From contig CAJXJM010000219.1 of NCBI GenBank assembly GCA_913054205.1, positions 1 to 5,056 of the forward strand: a stretch of 5,056 nt of DNA, given 5' to 3'. Positions 1 to 5,056 of the stretch are shown here, in pieces (the first letter of the stretch is position 1; each line of letters starts with the position of its first letter). The notes under the pieces are model-generated. The model made no database searches. It had not been told where the DNA came from and was given only the letters and a program-made list of their open reading frames with translations. The translations under genes and the position numbers were made by a program. The stretch comes from an uncultured Rhodospirillaceae bacterium. GTDB taxonomy: Bacteria > Pseudomonadota > Alphaproteobacteria > Rhodospirillales > UBA2165.

Positions 1-416
1 ATAAAATCACCCGGCTCCATAAATGTTTTTTCGCCATTGACGGATGTGTAGCCACCTGAGCCTTCAATAATAAATCGTAGTGCTGCCGGTGTGTGGCGGT
101 GAGCGATGGCAACTTCGCCCGGCATAATAAGTTGAAGCCCTGCGAACAAAGATTCAGTAATAGAGCAGTTGCCTTCGAGAGCAGGGTTCTCGAGCATTAA
201 TACCCGACGTTCGGCTTCGGCGGCGGTGATCAAATTGGCTGAGTGCAGAAGGTCGTCACGAAGTTCCGAGTAATCCCAAAGATTAGGAACCGACGTGATG
301 ACCGGTTCAGGTGTAACTAAATACTCTAGATTTTCCCAAAGCGGTGCACAGCCATGACTGCGGATTTTTGCATAATATTCTTGTCGCTCTTCAGCATTTG
401 ATACCGGTGTATCCAT
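1..416 (-). CDS. gtdA: Gentisate 1,2-dioxygenase (cupin), N-terminal part, truncated by window edge
   Basis: Enzymes of this family open the ring of gentisate (2,5-dihydroxybenzoate) with O2 to give maleylpyruvate, using Fe(II) in a cupin fold in the cytoplasm. Visible are 138 codons plus two bases, starting at ATG 414-416. A GGAAGG Shine-Dalgarno sequence lies 8 bases upstream of that ATG. Family-like features are [11 protein letters not shown] (about residues 27-36), [11 protein letters not shown] (63-73), and the first cupin motif: G100, then H106-R-H108 (expected iron ligands), E118-G119, and a PGDF turn at 135-138. The third His ligand and the second cupin domain lie beyond the left edge. 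Family members are roughly 340-380 residues, so a bit over a third is present. Salicylate or 1-hydroxy-2-naphthoate dioxygenases belong to the same family and cannot be excluded from this part. Maleylpyruvate isomerase and fumarylpyruvate hydrolase genes would be expected further left, but this is inference. Confidence 0.88.
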   Translation of the reverse strand, partial: MDTPVSNAEERQEYYAKIRSHGCAPLWENLEYLVTPEPVITSVPNLWDYSELRDDLLHSANLITAAEAERRVLMLENPALEGNCSITESLFAGLQLIMPGEVAIAHRHTPAALRFIIEGSGGYTSVNGEKTFMEPGDF

Positions 417-449
417 CTCTTTGGCCTTCCGCGGTTTGGTCGTTCAGAT

Positions 450-468
450 GTTCGCACATTATTCGAAC
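450..468. promoter_or_regulatory. Inverted repeat GTTCG-N9-CGAAC, candidate operator
   Basis: Two perfect 5-base arms (450-454 and 464-468) are separated by 9 bases in the gap between the dioxygenase and the transporter. The right arm overlaps a TTCGAA palindrome (462-467). For the dioxygenase the site would lie in the 5' leader, 34 bases before its ATG. The size suits a dimeric repressor such as a MarR- or TetR-type protein, but no regulator gene is in the window. Arms this short can arise by chance. Confidence 0.3.
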
Positions 469-502
469 GGCTACCTAAAATTTATATCAGAAAAAGCAGT
501 TG

Positions 503-520
503 TTAAAGGTCCGTCTTTAA
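503..520. promoter_or_regulatory. Inverted repeat TTAAAG-N6-CTTTAA, candidate operator
   Basis: Perfect 6-base arms (503-508 and 515-520) are separated by 6 bases. The repeat lies just upstream of the proposed -35 box of the transporter and near where a leftward promoter for the dioxygenase would sit. A TATAAA hexamer on the minus strand (486-481) is a possible leftward -10, but no good -35 matches it. A single factor bound here could control both divergent genes. The element is AT-rich and partly expected by chance. Confidence 0.3.
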
Positions 521-527
521 AGTTTAA

Positions 528-556
528 TTGAATTGATCAGTATACGGACTAATAAT
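528..556 (+). promoter_or_regulatory. Possible sigma70-type promoter for the MFS transporter
   Basis: TTGAAT at 528-533 (4 of 6 to TTGACA) and AATAAT at 551-556 (5 of 6 to TATAAT) are separated by the ideal 17 bases. Transcription would start near 563, which leaves a leader of about 36 bases before the ATG at 599. The spacer holds two back-to-back 6-base palindromes, TGATCA (534-539) and GTATAC (540-545). This is a by-eye match only. Confidence 0.4.
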
Positions 557-598
557 TGGTGATTGCAATCTGATTGTTTGAAACGGCACACTCCAGCT

Positions 599-2032
599 AT
601 GACCTCAGAAAATGGAATTCCAGAAACAGACCCCGCCACCTGGAAGCGGATATTTAGCGGCGAGTTGCTGATCTATTCGATTATCCTCAATCTCGGGATT
701 CTTCTGTTCGCTATCGATACTTTCGTGATAACGACTATTATGCCGACCATCATCAAAGATATAGGCGGGACCGAGCTTTATTCCTGGCCGGTGATGATTT
801 TTATGGTCGGTGCAATTGTCGGCACCGCCGCCACGGGACCGGTTCGAGAGATTTTTGGCCGGCGCAATGGGTATGTTTTTGCCGGCTTTCTATTTCTAGT
901 AGGCAATCTGGGCGCTGCATTTGCGCCGAATATCGAAATTCTAATTGCCTGGAGGGTTCTGCAAGGTTTAGGCGGCGGTCTTATTATCTCACAAGCCTAC
1001 GGTTTGATCGGCGATATTTATCCGCCGGAATTGCGTATGCGGGTATTGTCTGTTATTTCGACGACCTGGGGCGTGGCCACTGTTTTTGGTCCTGCGTTCG
1101 GTGGCATTTTTGCAGAGTTTGGATCGTGGCGCGGAGCCTTTTGGGCAATAGTTCCTCTGGCAATACTTTTTTGTATATTGGTATGGAGGAACGTCGCACC
1201 TTCCACCGACGGCGGAAAAATCGATAATTTCCCAATAACCAGACTGTTATTGTTTGCGCTTGGCATCCTCTGTGTCGGTATGACATCTCAAACGAAAAGT
1301 ACGGATTTTCAGGTTGGGCTAATACTGGCGGCAATACTCATGGTCGCCTACGCGATGGACCGCGATGTGCGTTCTGCCAATCGCATGTTTCCCAAAAATA
1401 CTTTGGTTCCTAATACGACGATTGGGTCATGTTATTGGTTTATGTTGCTGTTCACCTTCACCTTCATTGTTGCCGTGCTGTATGCGACATTATATTTGCA
1501 GGAGTTGCATCATCAGACACCTATCGTCGCTGCCTATATCAGCGCTACATTGTCCTTTAGCTGGACCATTGGTGCGCTGATTGTGGCGTCCTGGAAGGGC
1601 CGGGCAATCATCATCGCGGTTATTGGCGGCGGCTTTTTAATTCTTCTCGGCGCAATTGGTCTAAGTCTGTTTGCCGTAGAAGGGCCGCTAATATTGATAA
1701 TCGTCTCCCTTGGCTTGATGGGCGTTGGCATAGGTACATCAAATAATCACGTTATTGCCCTGACCATCGAATGTGCCGAAGAAGGTGAGCAAGGCCTGGT
1801 TGCCTCTTCCGTTCAAACCATGCGTACGATGGGTTTGGCATTTGGCTCAGCTTTAGCAGGCTTGATCGCCAATAATGCCGGCCTATCTGAAGGCGCTGCA
1901 CCGGAAACCATATCGCAGGCGGTCGATCTCCTTAATCGTACAGATATCGTATTGGCTGCGTTGACGTTGCTCTCGATATTTATTTTCTATCGATATTATT
2001 GGCGCGATACCAAGGGTGCTAATGCCCGCTGA
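599..2032 (+). CDS. MFS transporter, DHA2-like (14-TM drug:H+ antiporter type)
   Basis: A complete inner-membrane major facilitator of 477 residues, probably exporting a small molecule in exchange for protons. About 14 hydrophobic segments can be counted, the first near residues 22-45 and the last near 448-465. Signature motifs are present. There is a TM1 Asp motif of the DHA2 kind (D40-TFVITTIMPTI), a motif A variant in loop 2-3 (G80 to G91, with FGRRNG), motif B in TM4 (W118-R119-VLQGLGGG), and the antiporter motif C in TM5 (G158 to G169, with GP at 164-165 and GG at 168-169). The length fits DHA2 proteins. I chose ATG 599. An in-frame TTG at 563 would add 12 residues but sits at the predicted transcription start. 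Neither start has a convincing Shine-Dalgarno sequence. The gene is divergent from the gentisate dioxygenase, so it may handle an aromatic compound, but motif C argues for export rather than uptake. Its 3' end overlaps the DUF1244 gene by 14 bases. Confidence 0.9.
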   Translation: MTSENGIPETDPATWKRIFSGELLIYSIILNLGILLFAIDTFVITTIMPTIIKDIGGTELYSWPVMIFMVGAIVGTAATGPVREIFGRRNGYVFAGFLFLVGNLGAAFAPNIEILIAWRVLQGLGGGLIISQAYGLIGDIYPPELRMRVLSVISTTWGVATVFGPAFGGIFAEFGSWRGAFWAIVPLAILFCILVWRNVAPSTDGGKIDNFPITRLLLFALGILCVGMTSQTKSTDFQVGLILAAILMVAYAMDRDVRSANRMFPKNTLVPNTTIGSCYWFMLLFTFTFIVAVLYATLYLQELHHQTPIVAAYISATLSFSWTIGALIVASWKGRAIIIAVIGGGFLILLGAIGLSLFAVEGPLILIIVSLGLMGVGIGTSNNHVIALTIECAEEGEQGLVASSVQTMRTMGLAFGSALAGLIANNAGLSEGAAPETISQAVDLLNRTDIVLAALTLLSIFIFYRYYWRDTKGANAR

Positions 2033-2333
2033 TATCAGCGTGGAGTGACTTGGTTTCCTGATATTTATCTTGCTGTTCTTGCGATGCTTTTTCCTGGTAC
2101 TTATCTTTCCATTCATCGTAAGGCATACCATACACCGCTTCGCGGGCCGCATCATAATCCATATCGATGTCACGTTCTTTGGCCGCTGCCATATACCATT
2201 TGGATAGGCAGTTTCGACAAAAGCCGGCGAGGTTCATGATATCAATGTTTTGCGCATCGCTGCGCTTTTGCAGATGAGCGACAAGTCCTCTAAAGGCGGC
2301 CGCCTCAAGTTCTGTTTTGGTTTGATCATCCAT
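2019..2333 (-). CDS. DUF1244 family protein
   Basis: A small, soluble, acidic 104-residue protein with no signal peptide or membrane segment. The family is recognised from the conserved stretch NIDIMNLAGFCRNCLSKWY (residues 29-47) followed by an AREAVYGMPYDEWKDKYQ-like block (63-80). C39 and C42 form a CxxC pair. The function of the family is not known to me; the cysteine pair could bind a metal or be redox active, which is inference. The ATG at 2331-2333 is preceded by AAGGG about 10 bases upstream. Residues 81-104 form a Gln/Lys/Glu-rich tail that looks like a lineage-specific extension and contains a second copy of DKYQE (77-81 and 89-93). The gene stands alone, convergent with the transporter and divergent from the coiled-coil gene. 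No good promoter was seen upstream; the best minus-strand candidate is a weak TTGCTA-N16-TACATA. Confidence 0.9.
   Translation of the reverse strand: MDDQTKTELEAAAFRGLVAHLQKRSDAQNIDIMNLAGFCRNCLSKWYMAAAKERDIDMDYDAAREAVYGMPYDEWKDKYQEKASQEQQDKYQETKSLHADISGH
2027..2040. repeat. 14-base perfect palindrome at the convergent gene ends
   Basis: CGCTGATATCAGCG reads the same on both strands. In RNA it could fold as a 5-bp stem with an ATAT loop in either direction. It covers the transporter stop codon and the last codons of the DUF1244 gene. No U-run follows on either strand, so an intrinsic terminator is not well supported. It could still stabilise 3' ends or be chance. Confidence 0.4.
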
Positions 2334-2471
2334 TTTTCAAATTCCCTTATGTGTTATGCAGTTTGAATTCCATTGGGTTTATGTAGCCTGTGGCGGAGGG
2401 TTAGCAAAGGGGTGTTGTGGTAAGAATGCTGTGAAATGTTTTCCCGACGCTATGCACATCTTATTCGTTAG

Positions 2472-2491
2472 CTATCCACAGGTTATCAACA
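2472..2491 (+). promoter_or_regulatory. Two DnaA-box-like 9-mers in tandem
   Basis: CTATCCACA (2472-2480) and TTATCAACA (2483-2491) each differ from the DnaA box TTATCCACA at a single position. They have the same orientation and start 11 bases apart, about one helical turn, which would place two bound proteins on the same DNA face. They lie 105 bases before the coiled-coil start codon. Single-mismatch boxes are not rare, so binding is uncertain; the tandem arrangement is what makes the pair notable. Confidence 0.35.
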
Positions 2492-2535
2492 GAATGGTCT
2501 ACATGCGAGGTTTTAGAGTAATTATGAGGAAGCCG

Positions 2536-2564
2536 TTGACTATGGTAGGTTACTTCAGAATACC
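2536..2564 (+). promoter_or_regulatory. Weak promoter candidate for the coiled-coil gene
   Basis: TTGACT at 2536-2541 matches the -35 consensus at 5 of 6 bases. The sequence 17 bases further on, AATACC at 2559-2564, matches the -10 consensus at only 3 of 6. If used, transcription would begin near 2571, leaving a leader of about 26 bases. The DnaA-like pair would then lie about 45 bases upstream of the -35 box. Confidence 0.25.
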
Positions 2565-2596
2565 TAGGGGCAAAATGACTAAATTGGGAGCAGAAC

Positions 2597-5056
2597 ATGG
2601 CGAAAAATGCGCCAGATAATCCAGACACCAACAATTCCGGAAATCCGTCAATAGAAGTCGTTCATGACGCGGATAACGCCGCAGACTCCGCGGACGCAGA
2701 AACCAAACACACAGGCGTTCAAGACGCCTATGAATGGCTAGAGCACAGCGAACCCAATCTTATTGACGGTCTTGTCGCCCCTGAATTTAAAGCACCGTTT
2801 TATGCGCGCTATCGATTGTTTACGATCACCGCGATCTTCGCCACGATCGGCTGGCTGACGGCATCCGCAATTTTTGTTCTTAACTCTTTGGGGCTGGAAG
2901 ATCTTGCTCAATTGTTGCCGCATGAGCTGGGCGGACTTGCCGCGGGAATCGTCACGCCGATTGCATTCATATGGATTGTCGTCGCATTTTTTGAGAAAAC
3001 CAGAATTTATCAAGCAGAGAGCAAAGCACTGCGCTGGCATCTCCAGCAACTCACCTATCCTTCGGACAGCGCTGAAACCCGCGTTGCACAAATCACCGAA
3101 GCCTTGCGCGCGCAAACTCAAGCTCTCACTCATGCCTCGGAAGAAGCCAGCATGCGGGCAGGTGAGGCTACAGATATGATCAAACGCCAGACAATGGCAC
3201 TCTCTGTTGCCTCTGAAGAGGCCGGCATCAAAGCCGATAGTGCTGGCGAGAAACTTCGCCAACAGGCTGAAGATTTAGTGTCCGCATCAGACCGAGCGAT
3301 TGCCCGCGCGCGGGAAGCGGGAAATGTGCTGCATCATCAAAGTCACGATCTGATCAATGTATCGCAACAGGCGGCGGCCCGAACCGAAGATATCACCACG
3401 ACGCTCCAAAAAAGTGGCGAGGAGTTGTTGCGTGTAGCTGAGGAATCGTCACGCAAGGCACATGAAACATCAGAAATGTTCAGAGATCGCTCTGAAAGTC
3501 TGGCGACAATTTCAGTCGAAGCTGCCGTGCGCGCCGAAAAAATGGGCAGCGACCTAGCAACCAATGCAGAAGCTTTGGCCGGCGCAACTGAGCTGGCGGC
3601 TCAACGTGTTGAGCTGAGCACTGAAAATTTGCGCGAGAATACTCAAGATATGACGCGGCGTTCGGATCAGATGGCAGCTCAGGCCGATACAATTGCGGCG
3701 CAACTCGCCATTCAGGCGGAAAATTTAAATGAGGCGATCCAAAAGGCGACGGCGAATACGTCAACAATAGTCGCGGCTATCAATACCGAGTCCCGAAATC
3801 TAGGAATCACCACCGATACGGTGATGTCTAAGGTCAAACGCGCCCGCGAAGAACTGCAAAATGATGTCAAAGAATTGCAAGCAGTAGGCGAAGCAGCCAC
3901 AGAATCTGTGGATAAAACGTCGACCGAATATCGCAAACATATTGCCGAACTGGAAGAGACCACAGATCGAGCCTCGGCGCGGGCGCGGGTTGTCAGCGCG
4001 CAGATTGAAGACGTGACCGATGTGTTGGGCCGGACCGCTGACAAGACCTTTGCGCAAGTGGAGAATGCGTCGCAAGCCCTCAGCGCCAATACCGAAGCAC
4101 TGTCGGAAAATTCTCAAAAAGCGATAAGCAATATTGATGCGGCAAGCGGAGAACTTCAAAAGAAGTCTGACCATATGGCGCGGCTTAGCGATCTGGTTGT
4201 TCTGCGTTTGGGCAATACTTCTGATGCGATGGACAAGCGCGCCACTGAGCTATCTGACACTTCAAAAGAAGTTAATGCTCAGATAGATGCGACGACAGAA
4301 CGCTTAAACCAGGCGCGGATGGAGCTCAAGGAGGCCTCCGATCTCAGCGTTGGTAATGTTGACCGGGTCGCGGCCGCGCTTCGTCGGGACCTCCAAGATT
4401 TGACCCAAGTGGCTGAAAATGTCGGCGAGGTTAATGCCGAATATGGCGAGCGTTTGGCAAGGCTTACTGCCGATACCGATAGCGCAACGATCAATCTTCA
4501 AAGACTTAGCGAAGCCGTGGAAGATCAAATTAGAGAACTCGCCGTCGCCTCTGACGGTGCCGGAGAAAATATCATCGAAGTCGGCAATAAACTTGCTGAT
4601 CACACCCGCTTGTTGAATGACGCGTCTGCCGTGGCCATCGAAAAAGTCACTGAGGTAAGTGATATCTTAAAAGAAGAGACAGGTAATGTCGGCGAGGCTT
4701 CAGCCAAGGCCAGTGAACGACTGCGCTCCATCGGTATTGTTTTGGATCGCCGCACTGTCGAGCTTGCCAATGCGGCAAACGATGCTTCTGAAAAAGTAAA
4801 CAATGTTTCAGAGATATTGCGTCAAAAATCGATCGCTTTGACAGATTCTTCCGGCAAGGCAATTGCTGATATTGGGGCTGCCGGCGAGACGATGTCGTAT
4901 CGGTCAGAAGAGGTTACACAATCGGCAGACCGCGCTGCACGTCTCTTGGGATTGGTGACGGATGCCCTTCGCCAGCAATCGCGCGATCTCAGCCGGACGA
5001 CTGATAACGCAGCCGATCAAATTGAAAACGTCGGTGAGAAATTGCACCAACGGTCG
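2597..5056 (+). CDS. Large membrane-anchored coiled-coil protein, TipN/GPR-like layout, 3' end beyond window
   Basis: The reading frame is open for 820 codons with no stop. ATG 2597 has a good GGGAG Shine-Dalgarno sequence (2586-2590) 6 bases upstream. Residues 1-60 form an acidic, disordered-looking tail, followed by a short conserved-looking stretch (EWLEHSEPNLIDGL, 46-59). Two membrane helices lie at about 76-98 and 112-132. Arg/Lys on the outer flanks (K65, R71, R73; K134, R136, K143) and an acidic loop between the helices predict that both ends are cytoplasmic. From residue 145 to the edge the protein is a continuous helix made of 25-residue units, with no Pro after 155, no Trp after 147 and no Cys anywhere. 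The layout resembles the alphaproteobacterial cell-pole proteins TipN and GPR, with an N-terminal TM pair and a huge coiled coil, so a scaffold role in polarity, division or envelope organisation is plausible. That is an analogy of architecture, not proven homology. Repetitive helical proteins of this kind often get generic labels (kinesin-like, apolipoprotein-like). No enzymatic domain is visible. Confidence 0.85.
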   Translation, partial: MAKNAPDNPDTNNSGNPSIEVVHDADNAADSADAETKHTGVQDAYEWLEHSEPNLIDGLVAPEFKAPFYARYRLFTITAIFATIGWLTASAIFVLNSLGLEDLAQLLPHELGGLAAGIVTPIAFIWIVVAFFEKTRIYQAESKALRWHLQQLTYPSDSAETRVAQITEALRAQTQALTHASEEASMRAGEATDMIKRQTMALSVASEEAGIKADSAGEKLRQQAEDLVSASDRAIARAREAGNVLHHQSHDLINVSQQAAARTEDITTTLQKSGEELLRVAEESSRKAHETSEMFRDRSESLATISVEAAVRAEKMGSDLATNAEALAGATELAAQRVELSTENLRENTQDMTRRSDQMAAQADTIAAQLAIQAENLNEAIQKATANTSTIVAAINTESRNLGITTDTVMSKVKRAREELQNDVKELQAVGEAATESVDKTSTEYRKHIAELEETTDRASARARVVSAQIEDVTDVLGRTADKTFAQVENASQALSANTEALSENSQKAISNIDAASGELQKKSDHMARLSDLVVLRLGNTSDAMDKRATELSDTSKEVNAQIDATTERLNQARMELKEASDLSVGNVDRVAAALRRDLQDLTQVAENVGEVNAEYGERLARLTADTDSATINLQRLSEAVEDQIRELAVASDGAGENIIEVGNKLADHTRLLNDASAVAIEKVTEVSDILKEETGNVGEASAKASERLRSIGIVLDRRTVELANAANDASEKVNNVSEILRQKSIALTDSSGKAIADIGAAGETMSYRSEEVTQSADRAARLLGLVTDALRQQSRDLSRTTDNAADQIENVGEKLHQRS
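3029..5056 (+). repeat. 25-residue (75-base) coiled-coil repeat, 27 units plus a partial 28th
   Basis: Counting from L145, a unit begins every 25 residues up to L595 (19 units). After one 21-residue unit, units begin at Y616, V641, L666, L691, L716, L741, M766, L791 and L816. Position 1 is bulky hydrophobic in 28 of 28 (Leu in 19). Position 8 is Leu, Met or Val in 27 of 27 (Leu in 23). Position 12 is Ser, Thr, Ala or Gly in 26 of 27, position 15 is Ala in 19 of 27, and position 18 is mostly Arg, Lys, Gln or Asn. Core positions 1, 5, 8, 12, 15, 19 and 22 give the spacing 4-3-4-3-4-3-4, i.e. 7+7+11. The units are strongly diverged, so the repeat is visible in protein rather than DNA and is probably ancient or under structural selection. 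Confidence 0.85.

Larger units (their letters stand above)
2334..2596. other. Divergent intergenic region between the DUF1244 and coiled-coil genes
   Basis: This 263-base gap separates two genes that read away from each other, so it should hold both their promoters. It contains two DnaA-box-like 9-mers and one weak rightward promoter candidate. An open frame of 87 codons (2356-2619) crosses it, but I do not believe it is a gene. No RNA gene or terminator hairpin is evident. Confidence 0.6.

Noticed and set aside
503..527. CtrA-type binding site (TTAA-N7-TTAA)
   Set aside because: The TTAA half-sites here are 10 and 3 bases apart, not 7, so the motif is not met.
2027..2060. Bidirectional intrinsic terminator
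   Set aside because: The stem is only 5 bp with a 4-base loop and no U-run follows on either strand; listed only as a palindrome.
1883..2239. Other open frames around the convergent gene ends (minus 1883-2173, plus 2045-2239)
   Set aside because: They overlap the transporter and DUF1244 genes in other frames, both of which are strongly supported by conserved motifs.
2472..2491. Replication origin at the DnaA-like boxes
   Set aside because: Only two imperfect boxes, no further cluster, no AT-rich unwinding element and no typical origin-linked gene nearby.
2356..2619. Plus-strand open frame of 87 codons upstream of and overlapping the coiled-coil start
   Set aside because: It has unusual composition (many Cys, Met and Gly), no recognisable domain, no clear ribosome binding site, and fills a promoter region. 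It overlaps the well-supported start at 2597.
2738..3262. Minus-strand open frame of 174 codons antisense to the coiled-coil gene
   Set aside because: The plus-strand frame has clear membrane helices and a perfect repeat register here. The antisense product is Cys- and Arg-rich without domain logic, as expected of a shadow frame.
3712..4174. Two overlapping minus-strand open frames of about 125 codons inside the repeat region
   Set aside because: They are by-products of the Ala/Ser/Glu-rich repeat codons on the other strand; no start signals or recognisable features.

Overview
The window looks like a piece of a bacterial chromosome, most likely from an alphaproteobacterium with moderate GC content. 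This is inferred from three things: a DUF1244 protein, a gentisate dioxygenase, and a very large two-TM coiled-coil protein whose layout recalls the alphaproteobacterial polarity factors TipN and GPR. No species can be named from the sequence. I see no RNA gene, CRISPR array, insertion sequence or phage gene.

Layout. (1) Bases 1-416, minus strand: the N-terminal 138 codons of a gentisate 1,2-dioxygenase, cut by the left edge. (2) Bases 417-598: a divergent intergenic region with two inverted repeats and a plausible sigma70-type promoter facing right. (3) Bases 599-2032, plus strand: a complete MFS transporter of DHA2 (14-TM drug:H+ antiporter) type. (4) Bases 2019-2333, minus strand: a complete 104-residue DUF1244 protein that converges on the transporter and overlaps its last 14 bases. 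(5) Bases 2334-2596: a second divergent intergenic region with two DnaA-box-like 9-mers in tandem. (6) Base 2597 to the right edge, plus strand: an open reading frame of 820 codons with no stop in the window. It encodes a membrane-anchored coiled-coil protein and makes up half the window.

The most remarkable object is the coiled-coil protein. After an acidic N-terminal tail and a two-helix membrane hairpin, the rest of the visible protein (residues 145-820) is a proline-poor helix built from a strict 25-residue repeat. I count 27 units plus the start of a 28th. Position 1 of every unit is a bulky hydrophobic residue, and position 8 is Leu, Met or Val in 27 of 27. Core positions follow a 4-3-4-3-4-3-4 spacing, which is three heptads plus a four-residue insertion. 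One unit (residues 595-615) is 21 residues long and lacks exactly that insertion. Such a protein would form a thin, nearly straight rod of about 100 nm or more, pointing into the cytoplasm from the inner membrane.

The genes do not form one pathway. The dioxygenase belongs to aromatic-acid (gentisate) breakdown and probably continues in an operon off the left edge. The transporter may share its regulation through the divergent promoter region. DUF1244 and the coiled-coil gene are separate units reading away from each other.
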